Made by a program: the position numbers and the translations under genes | Source of the DNA: Myxococcales bacterium | GTDB taxonomy: Bacteria; Myxococcota_A; Polyangia; Polyangiales; Polyangiaceae | Length of the DNA: 64,000 nt | Reading direction: 5' to 3' | Assembly: GCA_016706225.1 (NCBI GenBank) | Contig: JADJKB010000005.1 | Coordinates: 124,001-188,000, forward strand | In this document: positions 43,249 to 52,251 of the stretch, in pieces | Numbering within the stretch: the first letter of the stretch is position 1 | Layout of the letters: each line of letters starts with the position of its first letter | The notes under the pieces: model-generated | What the model was told of the DNA's origin: nothing | Databases searched by the model: none | The model's input: only the letters and a program-made list of their open reading frames with translations

Positions 43249-46161
43249 TCAGGAAAAGCGAGCCTTTCCGGTCGCTTCCCACCATTGCCGGTAGGCAAGC
43301 TGGGCCCGCTGCCGCTCCTTTGCAGGTAGGTCTTCGTAATAACCAAAATACTCCTTGGTCACGCTCTTGAGCTCTTCCCCGGCCGCCCGCCGAAGCTCCA
43401 GCGAGTCGTGCGCGAGTGCATCGATCAGCCACTCGACACGGTGGCGCGCAGAGTTCTCCTGCCACCAAGCCGACCAGCGCTTGCCCTCGCGGCCGAAGTC
43501 CTGACGCGCGATCGTCACCAGCGCGGCATGCGCCGAGCGCACGACCGCGGCGTCATCAGTGCCAAGCAACGGGATGAGCCGAGGCACGGCGCGCGGATCC
43601 CGGAGGTCGGCCAAGGCCTCGATGCCGCTGTGGCGGACCTCCGGCGGAAGCGATGTCTCGGCAGCCAAGGTCGCTAGCCCGTCGCGAAGCGCGGTGCGCG
43701 CCTCCGCGTCCGCTTGCATCAATTTGCCGGCGGCGAGCGCCGCCCGGCGCACCTCGGCGTCTCCGTCGCTGAAACGCCGCACGATGGCCCGGGCGGAGTC
43801 GGCGTTCGGAAGCTCACCGAGCAGCCAGGTCGCCCAGCGACGCACGTCGGGTTCACGGTCGGCGGTGCGCACCACCAAGAACGCCACGGCGACCTGACCG
43901 ATGCGGGCGATGGTACGCAGCACTGGACCCGCGTCCGAGGCCCGGGCACCTGGCTCCGCGAAGCGGCGTGCGCGATCGGGGTGGACGGGGCCGGGGAACT
44001 CCGCGACCAACACACTGACGGCCGGGTCCCCGATCTCGACCAGCCGGTCGCCGGCGCCCTCGTCCCCTTCGACCAAGCGCACGAGCAGCGTTCTCAAGTC
44101 CGAGTCGATGTCGAAGATCACCGAGGGCAGGAGGTGGTCTTTGGCGTCCTGCCGGGGAAACGGCGGGCGTGGGCCCAGCGCGAGCTGTCGGGACGCCGGT
44201 GCCAGGGGCGCTTCGTGCCCCACGTCGCTCTTTTGCTCGGGCTCCGGCGGTCCAAACGGCCCGCGGTGGGTTCCTGGATCCGCTTCCGGCTCGGCCTGGA
44301 CGTCCCAACCGGCATCGACTGCCGCTTCGGTCTCGCTGGAGCGCGGGGCCTCTTCGCCGGCGAAGAAGCGGCCACTCGGCGTGCGCCGAGTGAGTGGGAA
44401 CGGCTGCTCCTGCGTGGCGTCCAACGTCCCCGGGGTGCCTTGCGGTGGCGTGTCGTGCCGGCGCGGTGCTCCCACTGCCACGACGCGGGCCGGCGCCGTG
44501 CTCGCCCTGGCTTTTGCCTGTGGTGACTCGTGCGGAGTCGATGGGCTCTGAGTGGGCACCGACGCTTCGATCACGCCGCGTGCTTTTGGAGAGGCGTCTG
44601 CGGTGATCGGGGCGGCGAGAGCGCGGGGTGAGGCGCTGACGGTTGCCGGGCCCGACTGCCCGAAGCCTTTGGCCGCCGGCGAAGCGTGGGTCGTCGTCGG
44701 CGGCTCGCTCGGGGGACGGCTGGGTGGTCGGGTCGAGTCGAGGGCTTTGGCGAGGGCGTCGACGCGCTGGTCGACGTTCGGCAAACGATGCCGCCGTCGC
44801 TGGGGCGCTTCTGAAAACGGCTGGCGAACCGCCGGCATCTCCGACGAGCTGGCCCGAGCGCCTAGCTTCTTGCGCAGAATGACCCGCTCCAGCGCGGTTG
44901 CGACGAGGGGCGCAAATGCGATCACGTCGCCAACTTCGGACAAGGGCACGTCCCCGGTTCCGTGGTCGCCGTACAGCACCAGCACGACGCGTCCGCGCAC
45001 GACCAACGGAAGGAGCAGCACAGCTCCGGAGCTTTCGCGCTGCAGATCTTTGGACAGGCTGGCGTCGATCCCCGTCTTGTCGAGCGCTCGGACCAGAAAC
45101 GTGCCCGAGGTCTTTGCGTCCGAGAGAGAGCTCGGCAGGTCCAGCGGCACGCCGATGCTGCGGAGCTTCGCGCCGTCGGTACCGGGACCGTGGGCGTCTC
45201 GGCCTTCGGCAACGTCCCCTTGCACGGCGAACAGCGCGGAATACTCGAAGTATTGCGACGCAAAATCGAAATAGGCGCCGACGACGTCGTCCCGGGAGTC
45301 CGCGTCCATGAGGTCTCGCTCGGCCAGCGCGGCGGTGTACGGACCGCGATGGCGTTTGCGTCCGCGTTCACGCCCGGGCGTGCCAACCAGCCAACGTGGT
45401 GCCTCCGACTCAGGAGCGGTTCGCTCGGCCGGGTGGCGGGGAGTGATCAGGGTCGTGACTCGGGCGGGGACGTCCGGATCGGCGACCGGCGCGGGACGGG
45501 GTGGAAGCTCGGGCGCAACCGATGGGGGGCGTGCGGCGACGGGCGGGATCGGCAGCGCAGGCTCACTCGAGCGCAGCGTTGCCGCGGGTGGGTAGCCGAT
45601 CGGCGGCATGCTGGCGGGCCGCGGAAGTTTCGGGAAGGGCGGCGAGCCATCACGCAGTGGCGCCGGCATCGAGCTTGGGCTGGGGTCCGGGCGCCCTTCG
45701 AGCTTGGCGAGCAAGCGCACCATGCGGCGATCGAGCGGCACTCCGTAGTCCCGGGACAGAGCCTGGCGAATACGGACAAGTGGCGCCGAGCGCTGCTCGA
45801 TCCGCGCGCCCAGCGAAAATGACAGGTCTCCCTCCACCTCTGCCGGCAGCGGCTCGCTCACGGCGATGGTCAGGATGCCTGCGACCTCGTCGAGCGGGTA
45901 AAATGCATGACGGCCCGCGAGTTCGGGTGGGACCAGGCTCATCAGAGCATCCGTGGCCCGGGGCAGCTCACCATGCGGCGCCGGCTCGAGCCCGTGGCTA
46001 TCCGCGAGCAAGGGAGTCAGCAGGTGCTCACTCACCAGCGCGAGCTCGAGCAGGTTCGTCACCAGGTCACCGCCGTAGATGACCTGGCGTGCGAGGGCCT
46101 CTTCGACCTCGCGCATCGACGCGACGTGGGCCTTGACGATCGCCGAGCTCAGGGTGGGCAT
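43249..46161 (-). CDS. GspE-N / GAF-like / HEAT-repeat protein
   Basis: A 970-residue cytoplasmic protein from the ATG at 46159-46161. Residues 1-150 resemble the N-terminal domain of GspE/PilB secretion ATPases (IVKAHVASMREVEEAL, LADSHGLEPAPHGELPRATDALMSLVPPELAGRHAF). A long Pro/Ser/Arg-rich linker surrounds a GAF-like domain at about 290-430 (YFEYSALFAVQGDVAEG, LLPLVVRGRVVLVLYGDHG). The last 270 residues are HEAT-like repeats (VRRAALAAGKLMQADAEARTAL, LRDPRAVPRLIPLLGTDDAAVVRSAHAAL). No ATPase domain follows the GspE-N part. It may be a scaffold with a ligand sensor. Confidence 0.82.
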   Translation of the reverse strand: MPTLSSAIVKAHVASMREVEEALARQVIYGGDLVTNLLELALVSEHLLTPLLADSHGLEPAPHGELPRATDALMSLVPPELAGRHAFYPLDEVAGILTIAVSEPLPAEVEGDLSFSLGARIEQRSAPLVRIRQALSRDYGVPLDRRMVRLLAKLEGRPDPSPSSMPAPLRDGSPPFPKLPRPASMPPIGYPPAATLRSSEPALPIPPVAARPPSVAPELPPRPAPVADPDVPARVTTLITPRHPAERTAPESEAPRWLVGTPGRERGRKRHRGPYTAALAERDLMDADSRDDVVGAYFDFASQYFEYSALFAVQGDVAEGRDAHGPGTDGAKLRSIGVPLDLPSSLSDAKTSGTFLVRALDKTGIDASLSKDLQRESSGAVLLLPLVVRGRVVLVLYGDHGTGDVPLSEVGDVIAFAPLVATALERVILRKKLGARASSSEMPAVRQPFSEAPQRRRHRLPNVDQRVDALAKALDSTRPPSRPPSEPPTTTHASPAAKGFGQSGPATVSASPRALAAPITADASPKARGVIEASVPTQSPSTPHESPQAKARASTAPARVVAVGAPRRHDTPPQGTPGTLDATQEQPFPLTRRTPSGRFFAGEEAPRSSETEAAVDAGWDVQAEPEADPGTHRGPFGPPEPEQKSDVGHEAPLAPASRQLALGPRPPFPRQDAKDHLLPSVIFDIDSDLRTLLVRLVEGDEGAGDRLVEIGDPAVSVLVAEFPGPVHPDRARRFAEPGARASDAGPVLRTIARIGQVAVAFLVVRTADREPDVRRWATWLLGELPNADSARAIVRRFSDGDAEVRRAALAAGKLMQADAEARTALRDGLATLAAETSLPPEVRHSGIEALADLRDPRAVPRLIPLLGTDDAAVVRSAHAALVTIARQDFGREGKRWSAWWQENSARHRVEWLIDALAHDSLELRRAAGEELKSVTKEYFGYYEDLPAKERQRAQLAYRQWWEATGKARFS

Positions 46162-46253
46162 GGTGCGAGCCAGGGCCCCGCCCCCGGCGCACGGAATTTC
46201 CGCGCGGGGTGGGGCAAAGTCAATGGTTTCCGGGCGTTTCTGTGGCGCAAGCC

Positions 46254-47630
46254 TCAAGGTGCGGTGATTTGGGCCGCACCGAGGAGCATCAGCTGGGCCA
46301 GGCTCAAGTAGATGAGAATGCCAAAAACGTCGACCAGCGTGGCAATGAATGGGGTCGAGCTCGTGGCCGGATCCACACCGATCCGGTGAAGAAACAGCGG
46401 CATCATGCCGCCGACCACGCATCCCATCACCACGTTCGCGATCAGGGTCACGGCCACCAGGCCGACCATGCCGACCGGATCGCCGGCGATCAGGACCCGC
46501 AGCACGCCGAACGACGCGAGCATGGCCCCGAGCACCAGCCCCTGCATCAGCTCTCGCCCGAGGACCCGCAGCCAGTCCTTGGTCTCGATCTCGCCGACGG
46601 CGAGCCCGCGGATGACGAGCGTCGACGACTGCGAGCCCGAGTTACCCCCGGCTGCGATCAACAGCGGCACGTAGAAGCTGAGCTGCGCGACGTCGGACAA
46701 GACTCGATTGAAACCGCGCATGGCGGTGGTCGTGAAGAACCCGCCCACGAACAAGATCGCCAGCCACGGCGCGCGCTTCTTGATGTACTCGAAGAACGTG
46801 GCGTCGAAGTAAGTCTCGCGGATCGGCGCGACGGCGCCCATCTTGTGCACGTCCTCTGCCTGCTCCTCGTTCATGACGTCGAGGATGTCGTCGGAGGTGA
46901 TCAACCCAAGGAGCTCCCCTCGGCCGCTCACGACCGGCATGGCGTGCAGGTCGTACTTGGCCAAGACCTTGGCGACCTCTTCTTGATCCAGCTCCGGCGG
47001 CACCGAGATGACGTTCTCGTGCATCACGTCGCGCACCTTCTCGGCGGGCTCCGCCAGCAAGAGATCGCGCAGTCGCAGAAATCCCAGCAGGCGCTCCCGG
47101 TTGTCGACGACGTACACCGTGTCCAAGGTCTCCGCTTCGCGGGCGCGCTTGCGCAGCTCGTCGATTGCGCCCCCGATCTCGATGTCCGGCCCTACCGAGA
47201 TCAGCTCGGTGGTCATCAGGCCGCCGGCGGAGCTCTCCGGCCATCGGCGAAGCTCCTCCACCTCTTCGGCTGCTTCCGGGTCGACTCGCTCCAGGCTCTC
47301 GAGCACCGTCTCGGCGACGCCCGGTGGCATGATGCTGAAGAAGTCCACGCGCTCGTCGGCGCCCATTTCCGCGGCGATGCGCGCGGTCGAGTCGGCGCCC
47401 ATGGTGTGCGACAGCGCCTCTTGATCGTCCTCGTCGAGCCGCTCGAAGACCTCGGCGGCGTACTCCGTCGGCAGTGCCTTCAGGACCTCTCCGGCGTCTT
47501 TGGCCTCGAGCTCCGCGACGATGTCAGCGAGATCCTCCGGGTGGATCTCGTCGAGCAGGTCGCGCACCTCACCGGGGCTCTCGCGCAAGAGCGCTTCGAG
47601 CTCCGGTCCAATGAGCCGCACGAGCCGCAT
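46254..47630 (-). CDS. mgtE: Magnesium transporter MgtE
   Basis: A 458-residue Mg channel. The MgtE N-terminal superhelical domain covers residues 1-120, a pair of CBS domains about 130-255 (VRDVMHENVISVPPELDQEE, ITSDDILDVMNEEQAEDVHKMGAV) and five transmembrane helices about 285-455, with the pore signature GGNSGSQSSTLVIRGLA. The Asp/Glu-rich cytoplasmic part forms the Mg sensor that closes the channel. The start MRLVRLIGPELEAL at 47628-47630 gives the family N-terminus. Divergent from the enoyl-CoA hydratase gene. The 88-bp gap is too short for an M-box riboswitch. Confidence 0.95.
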   Translation of the reverse strand: MRLVRLIGPELEALLRESPGEVRDLLDEIHPEDLADIVAELEAKDAGEVLKALPTEYAAEVFERLDEDDQEALSHTMGADSTARIAAEMGADERVDFFSIMPPGVAETVLESLERVDPEAAEEVEELRRWPESSAGGLMTTELISVGPDIEIGGAIDELRKRAREAETLDTVYVVDNRERLLGFLRLRDLLLAEPAEKVRDVMHENVISVPPELDQEEVAKVLAKYDLHAMPVVSGRGELLGLITSDDILDVMNEEQAEDVHKMGAVAPIRETYFDATFFEYIKKRAPWLAILFVGGFFTTTAMRGFNRVLSDVAQLSFYVPLLIAAGGNSGSQSSTLVIRGLAVGEIETKDWLRVLGRELMQGLVLGAMLASFGVLRVLIAGDPVGMVGLVAVTLIANVVMGCVVGGMMPLFLHRIGVDPATSSTPFIATLVDVFGILIYLSLAQLMLLGAAQITAP

Positions 47631-47718
47631 GAGCGGGGCATTAACACAAAAGCGCGCTGAGCCGGGGGCTCGATCCCCGAGGCTTGAGTGAGCGTCCCCG
47701 TTCTGGCATGGGGCAAGG

Positions 47719-48489
47719 ATGACCGTTCGCTTCGAGCCCTCTGCCCCCGTCCTGACCATCACGTTGGATCGACCCAAGGCAAACGCCTTCGATCAGGCGC
47801 AGCTGGACGCTCTCGTCGATGCGCTGACTCGAGCCGAGGCCGTGCCGGATGCCCGCGCGCTCGTCATCGCGGGCTCAGGCGAGCGCGCTTTCAGCGCCGG
47901 GGCCGATCTGTCGGCCGTAGGCCCGTTCGGTGATCCGGAAGGCTTCCAGCGCTGGACGCGACAAGCTCACGCGATGCTGGACCGGATCGCGGAGTTTCCG
48001 GTGCCGGTGATCGCAGCCATCGAGCGGCCCGCGGTCGGGGGCGGTTTCGAGGTCGCGTTGGCCTGCCACTTCCGAGTGCTCGGTCGCGGGGCCCATCTGG
48101 CGCTACCGGAGATCCGCCGGGGATATCTGCCAAGCTGGGGAGCGCTCGAGCGCTTGGTGCCGCTGGTCGGCCTGGGGTTTGCCACGGAGCTCCTGCTCAC
48201 CGGCCGAAAGATCGAGGCGGCCGAGGCGCTCGCGTGCGGGCTCGTGCATCAGGTCGCGGAAGACGCCAACCTGGCCGCGCGGGAGCTGGCGGACAGTCTC
48301 GCTGCCCTGCCGCCCGTGGCGGTGCGTGTCGCCATGGGACAGCTCGCCGGGTTTCGACGCGGGGACGGCCGCGACGTCGTGCGCAAGCGCGAAATCGCGG
48401 ATCTCGAGCGCCTCGTGCGGACCGAGGACACCGTCGAAGGGATCCTCGCCTTCTTCGAGAAGCGCACGCCTGTGTTCAAAGGCAGGTGA
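47719..48489 (+). CDS. Enoyl-CoA hydratase/isomerase family protein
   Basis: A 256-residue crotonase-family enzyme. The oxyanion-hole strand FSAGADLSAVG and the second loop VGGGFEVALACHFRV are present. The catalytic-Glu region LPEIRRGYLPSWGALERLVPLVG retains one Glu where hydratases have two, so isomerase, hydratase or hydrolase activity cannot be decided. Full length for the family. Start ATG at 47719 gives MTVRFEPSAPVLTITLDRPKANAF, a standard N-terminus. No operon partner. Confidence 0.9.
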   Translation: MTVRFEPSAPVLTITLDRPKANAFDQAQLDALVDALTRAEAVPDARALVIAGSGERAFSAGADLSAVGPFGDPEGFQRWTRQAHAMLDRIAEFPVPVIAAIERPAVGGGFEVALACHFRVLGRGAHLALPEIRRGYLPSWGALERLVPLVGLGFATELLLTGRKIEAAEALACGLVHQVAEDANLAARELADSLAALPPVAVRVAMGQLAGFRRGDGRDVVRKREIADLERLVRTEDTVEGILAFFEKRTPVFKGR

Positions 48490-48511
48490 GCCTGGGCTCC
48501 CGGGGAGCGGC

Positions 48512-49513
48512 TCAGGGGCAGTCGCCGTTGATCTTGAAGCCCGACGCCGCAAAGTCGGCCGCGAGCAGATACGCATCTTTGCAGCTCGCGTCTGCGGCTG
48601 AGTTGGTCGCCGCGCACCAGTCGCCTTCCGGACGTGAGCCGGCCTTCCATTGATCCGAGCTCTGGCAGTTCTTCTCGGGACCTTTCCACGAGACGCCGGC
48701 GAGCAGCACGCACAGGGAAGCTCCGAGGGTGTCGATGTTCACCTTGTCGGCCTCGTCCACGGTGATGTAGCCCTTCAGTGCGCCGCCGGGCGTCCAGGTT
48801 CGCTGGGGCGGAATCGCCTTGGTGTCCGGCTGACAGCTGTTGATCGGCTCGAGCTCCGCGCCATTGAACTTGCCGGCGCAGTTGTGGGTTGCGTCGTTGA
48901 AGGTGGCTTCGATCTCGACCTTGTGGAGCGGCAGGATGATGGGGTTCGAGAGATCGGTCGGTGACAGGAAGATCGGCACGTTGACGTCCAGGTCCTTGGC
49001 ACTGAAGCTCATGTCGCCGGCCCCCAACGTCACGTCGACGTCGATGGGCGCGACGGGGACGGCTGCCCCGGGCAAACTGACGAAACAACCCCCGGCTTTG
49101 GGGTCGGTGATGGGCAAAGCCCCGCCCGTCCGCATCTTCTTCGTGGCCGGGTCGATCTCGAACAGCCACGAGAACGTGCCGTCGCCGTTCTCGTTGCAGC
49201 TCGGTTGTTTCAGGCTGATGCCCTTGTCGATGACCTGCGCCTGAACGAACTCGGCAGCCAGTGCCGGCGGTGACTTCACGAGGATGCTGGAGAGGCGCCC
49301 CTGCCATTTGGCCGACGAGCTGTTGTCGGCTTTGGCCAGGCACTCCGCTCCGGGCCCCGAGGGTCCCGCGCTGTAGCACTCCGCAGCCTGGGGGATACAT
49401 CCGGTGTTCCCGCCACCACTGCCACCACCCCCGCCTCCGCCGTCGTCGCCGCCGCAAGCGGCAGCCAGGCTGAGCGCCAAACAAGCCATTCCTGAAAGCA
49501 AGAACCCACGCAT
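48512..49513 (-). CDS. Hypothetical lipoprotein with poly-Gly linker
   Basis: A 333-residue lipoprotein. The signal LSGMACLALSLAAAC ends in lipobox A-A-A-C, and is followed by an Asp-Asp-Gly run and about 13 Gly/Ser residues acting as a flexible tether. The rest is a single domain of about 300 residues with six or more Cys, likely disulfide-bonded, containing SWLFEIDPATKKMRTGGALPITDP and IDVDVTLGAGDMSFSAKDLDV. Such lipoproteins are common and uncharacterised in Polyangiales. Function unknown. Confidence 0.8.
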   Translation of the reverse strand: MRGFLLSGMACLALSLAAACGGDDGGGGGGGSGGGNTGCIPQAAECYSAGPSGPGAECLAKADNSSSAKWQGRLSSILVKSPPALAAEFVQAQVIDKGISLKQPSCNENGDGTFSWLFEIDPATKKMRTGGALPITDPKAGGCFVSLPGAAVPVAPIDVDVTLGAGDMSFSAKDLDVNVPIFLSPTDLSNPIILPLHKVEIEATFNDATHNCAGKFNGAELEPINSCQPDTKAIPPQRTWTPGGALKGYITVDEADKVNIDTLGASLCVLLAGVSWKGPEKNCQSSDQWKAGSRPEGDWCAATNSAADASCKDAYLLAADFAASGFKINGDCP

Positions 49514-49610
49514 GCGCGTCCTCCGAGGCCGAGCACAATAGCACCGAATGGCGGCGCTCGGGGGCTTTCGGCGCGCTCTCCGCCGCGATCGAGTAGAACG
49601 ATGGTCTGCA

Positions 49611-50639
49611 ATGAGTTCGCGTTGGTCGGGGCTGTCGATCTGGGGGTACGCCTTCGGGTACTTCGCCTGCTACGTCCCGTACAGCGCGCTCACCAAGGCT
49701 CTGAGCGGCGGCATGTTGCCCGGCATGCGCGGCGGCTTCTCCGGCTTCCAGCTGTTGCCGATCGCAAACCTGGCCTCGCTGCTCGGCATGTTCGCGTTCA
49801 TCACCGCGATGGGTTGGTGGCGCTTTGCGGGTCGGCGAACGGTCTTTGGCATCAGCCTGCCGATGCCGAATTTCTGGACCTTCCTCTCGGGCCTGTGCAC
49901 CTCGGTGATCATCGCCACGACGACCCTCGCCTATACCTTCGAAGGGGTGTCGATCGTCTTCATGATGCTCCTGATGCGCGGCGGCGTGCTCGCCATCGCG
50001 CCCGTCGTCGACTTCGCGAGTCGGCGCAAGGTTCGCCTCGCCTCGTGGGTTGCCCTGTCGCTGTCCCTCGGCGCGCTGTTCGTGGCGTTTTTCGGCGGCA
50101 GCAAGAGCAGCTTGGCCATGACCTGGGTCGCCACGGTCGACGTCATCTTCTACCTGCTGGGGTACTTCGTCCGCCTGCGTTTCATGAGCCGCTTGGCCAA
50201 GGGTGATGACCCCGACGTGACCAAGCGCTACTTCGTGGAGGAGCAGATGACCGCCACGCCCATCGTGGTGCTCGTCTTGGTGGTCTGTGCGTTGGTCGGG
50301 CGTGGGCAGATGCTGATGCACATCCGCTCCGGCTTCACCGACGTGTGGTCGAGCGGCAGCGCCGGCCTGATCTTCCTGGTTGGCATCTTGTCCCAGGGGA
50401 CCGGCGTGTTCGGCGGGCTGATCTTGCTCGACGGGCGGGAAAACAGCTTCTGCGTGCCGGTCAATCGCGCGTCGAGCGTGCTGGCTGGGCTCCTGGCCAG
50501 CTTCAGCCTCGCCACCCTGCTCGAGACCCGCCTGCCGGGCGGCGCGGAGCTCTTCGGCGCGCTGTTGGTGGTCGGGGCAATCCTGGCGCTCAGCCTGCCG
50601 ACGCTGCTGGCAAGGCGGGCGGCGGCAAAACAGGCGTAG
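49611..50639 (+). CDS. Multi-pass membrane protein, DMT/EamA-like
   Basis: A 342-residue inner-membrane protein with about ten hydrophobic helices. The pairwise arrangement (five plus five, with a central Arg/Lys-rich loop KGDDPDVTKRYFVEEQ) and helices such as SVIIATTTLAYTFEGVSIVFMMLLMRG and VALSLSLGALFVAFFGG resemble the drug/metabolite transporter (EamA) superfamily, including the PRE-type pattern in the fourth helix. Substrate unknown. ATG at 49611 starts MSSRWSGLSIWGYAFGYF; the in-frame start 21 codons upstream adds a basic, non-hydrophobic tail. Confidence 0.75.
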   Translation: MSSRWSGLSIWGYAFGYFACYVPYSALTKALSGGMLPGMRGGFSGFQLLPIANLASLLGMFAFITAMGWWRFAGRRTVFGISLPMPNFWTFLSGLCTSVIIATTTLAYTFEGVSIVFMMLLMRGGVLAIAPVVDFASRRKVRLASWVALSLSLGALFVAFFGGSKSSLAMTWVATVDVIFYLLGYFVRLRFMSRLAKGDDPDVTKRYFVEEQMTATPIVVLVLVVCALVGRGQMLMHIRSGFTDVWSSGSAGLIFLVGILSQGTGVFGGLILLDGRENSFCVPVNRASSVLAGLLASFSLATLLETRLPGGAELFGALLVVGAILALSLPTLLARRAAAKQA

Positions 50640-50654
50640 CTTCTGCCGCCCAGG

Positions 50655-50698
50655 AAAAACCACGAGCCCACGCGTTCCGGATGGCCCGCGTGGGCTCG
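50655..50698 (-). terminator. Intrinsic terminator of the ssb transcript
   Basis: Exact 12-bp arms CGAGCCCACGCG (50663-50674) and CGCGTGGGCTCG (50687-50698) with a 12-base loop. On the minus strand the stem is followed by TGGTTTTTCC (T-run from 50659-50655). It lies 14 bp after the ssb stop. The hairpin could also act on the convergent plus-strand gene, but there is no plus-strand T-run. Confidence 0.85.
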
Positions 50699-50711
50699 CT
50701 CACAGCCCCAG

Positions 50712-51128
50712 TCAGAAGCCGACCGCGTTATCGAGAATCGCGTCCACCGGTTCGGTGTCGGCGAGCCATCCCCCGTCGCCGAGGTCGCTCGACGTGCGGC
50801 GCGAGCTCAAGAGGTGGATGTCTCGCGCCGTGACCTCCGTGTGCCAGCGGCGCGTGCCATCCTTCTCGTAGCTCGAGGTGCGCAGGGTCCCCTCCACCAG
50901 CAGCCGCGAACCCTTCGACAAGATCTTCGACAGCGGCTCGGCGCGGTTGCCCCAGAGCACGACGTCGTGCCACTCGGTGCGCGTCTGCCGCTCCTTGTTC
51001 TTGTCCAAGTAGCTCTCGTTGGTGGCCATGCGGAAGCGCAGCAGGTTTGCCCCCGACGCCACGCTCTTGAACTCCGGATCGGAGCCCAGGTTGCCCATCA
51101 AAAAGACCTGATTGATACCTTCACTCAT
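50712..51128 (-). CDS. ssb: Single-stranded DNA-binding protein with atypical C-terminus
   Basis: A 138-residue protein, mostly a single OB-fold domain (INQVFLMGNLGSDPEFKSVASG, FRMATNESYLDKNKERQTRTEWHDVVLWGNRAEPLSKILSKGSRLLVEGTLRTSSYEKDG). It binds and protects single-stranded DNA and would serve RecA here. The C-terminal tip, normally an acidic D-D-D-I-P-F that recruits partners, reads DAILDNAVGF, and the linker is short. It lies 45 bp downstream of recA on the same strand. The genome may carry another ssb with the standard tail. Confidence 0.93.
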   Translation of the reverse strand: MSEGINQVFLMGNLGSDPEFKSVASGANLLRFRMATNESYLDKNKERQTRTEWHDVVLWGNRAEPLSKILSKGSRLLVEGTLRTSSYEKDGTRRWHTEVTARDIHLLSSRRTSSDLGDGGWLADTEPVDAILDNAVGF

Positions 51129-51173
51129 GATTGTCCCTTACCTTTCTGTTGTTCGTGAAAAAGCGGCCCAAGC

Positions 51174-52202
51174 TCAGGCCGCGCGTTTCTGTGTCCGTGC
51201 CCCGAGCCCCGGCAGGCGCTCGTAGGTCGCGGCCTCGAGGGCCTCGCGCAGCTCGGTGCTCGCGAGCACGGCCTCGCGCGCCCGCTCGCGTCCCTGGCCG
51301 ATCGTCTTGCCCCCGAGCACCAGGTGCGAGCCGTTGCGGTCCAGCGCTCCGACCCGGACCGCGGTGTCGAGCAGATCCGTGATCGAGTCGATGCCGATGC
51401 CCCAGCGCACGTCGAACTCCGCCTCGGCGAATGGCGGCGCGACCTTGTTCTTGACGACGCGCACCCGCGTTCGATTGCCGACCACGTTGTCCCCCGCCTC
51501 GACCTTGCCGATGCGACGCACGTCCAGGCGCACGCTGGCGTAGAACTTGAGCGCCGTGCCGCCCGGGGTCGTCTCGGGGCTGCCATAGACGACGCCGATC
51601 TTCTGCCTCAGCTGGTTGATGAAGAGCAGCGTGGTGCCGCTCTTGTGGGTGATGGCGGTGAGCTTGCGGAGGGCCTGGCTCATCAGGCGCGCTTGCAGAC
51701 CCATGTGGCTGTCGCCCATGTCGCCCTCGATCTCCGCGCGGGGCGTCAGCGCCGCCACGGAATCGATGACCACCAGGTCGAGCGCGCCGGAGCGGGTCAA
51801 GGCCTCGGCGATGTCGAGCGCCTGTTCGCCCGAGTCTGGTTGTGAGACCAGGAGCTTGCCGAGGTCGATGCCGATGGCGCGGCCGTAGCGCATGTCGAAG
51901 GCGTGCTCGGCGTCGATGAAGGCGGCCACGCCTCCCTGTTTCTGCACCTCCGCGATGGCATGCAGGCTGAGGGTGGTCTTGCCGCTCGACTCGGGTCCGA
52001 AGACCTCGACGATGCGTCCTCTCGGGTAGCCACCGACACCCAGGGCTTGGTCGAGGGCGAAGGCGCCGCTCGGGATGATGGGGATCGGCGTGGTCGCGGC
52101 GTCGCTACCAAGACGCATGATCGCGCCCTTGCCGTGGTTCTTTTCGATTTGATCGACCACCTCGCGGACGACGTGATCTCGGGTTCGGTTCTTTTCGCTC
52201 AT
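51174..52202 (-). CDS. recA: Recombinase RecA
   Basis: A 342-residue DNA strand-exchange ATPase. Walker A is GPESSGKTTL, the ATP-stacking region FIDAEHAFDMRYG, Walker B LDLVVIDSV, L1/L2 region MGDSHMGLQARLMSQALRKL and LFINQLRQKIGVVYGSPETTPGG. The C-terminal tail is short and basic (GARTQKRAA) instead of the long acidic tail of E. coli RecA, which normally restrains filament formation. AGGAG precedes the ATG. It lies between comM and ssb, separated by 49 and 45 bp. Confidence 0.96.
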   Translation of the reverse strand: MSEKNRTRDHVVREVVDQIEKNHGKGAIMRLGSDAATTPIPIIPSGAFALDQALGVGGYPRGRIVEVFGPESSGKTTLSLHAIAEVQKQGGVAAFIDAEHAFDMRYGRAIGIDLGKLLVSQPDSGEQALDIAEALTRSGALDLVVIDSVAALTPRAEIEGDMGDSHMGLQARLMSQALRKLTAITHKSGTTLLFINQLRQKIGVVYGSPETTPGGTALKFYASVRLDVRRIGKVEAGDNVVGNRTRVRVVKNKVAPPFAEAEFDVRWGIGIDSITDLLDTAVRVGALDRNGSHLVLGGKTIGQGRERAREAVLASTELREALEAATYERLPGLGARTQKRAA

Positions 52203-52251
52203 CGTGTTCTCCTGTTTTCTTTGGTTGAAAAAATCTCCACCCTCGTGCGGG

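Noticed and set aside
46209..47660. Plus-strand frame opposite mgtE
   Set aside because: Antisense shadow with His/Asp/Arg bias; mgtE is unambiguous on the minus strand.
47631..47718. M-box riboswitch upstream of mgtE
   Set aside because: The gap is 88 bp and shared with a divergent gene, far below the length of an M-box.
52203..52251. Terminator between comM and recA
   Set aside because: Only a 4-bp ACCC/GGGT stem precedes the T-run (from AAAAAA near 52228); too weak to call, and recA is likely transcribed with comM or from its own promoter.
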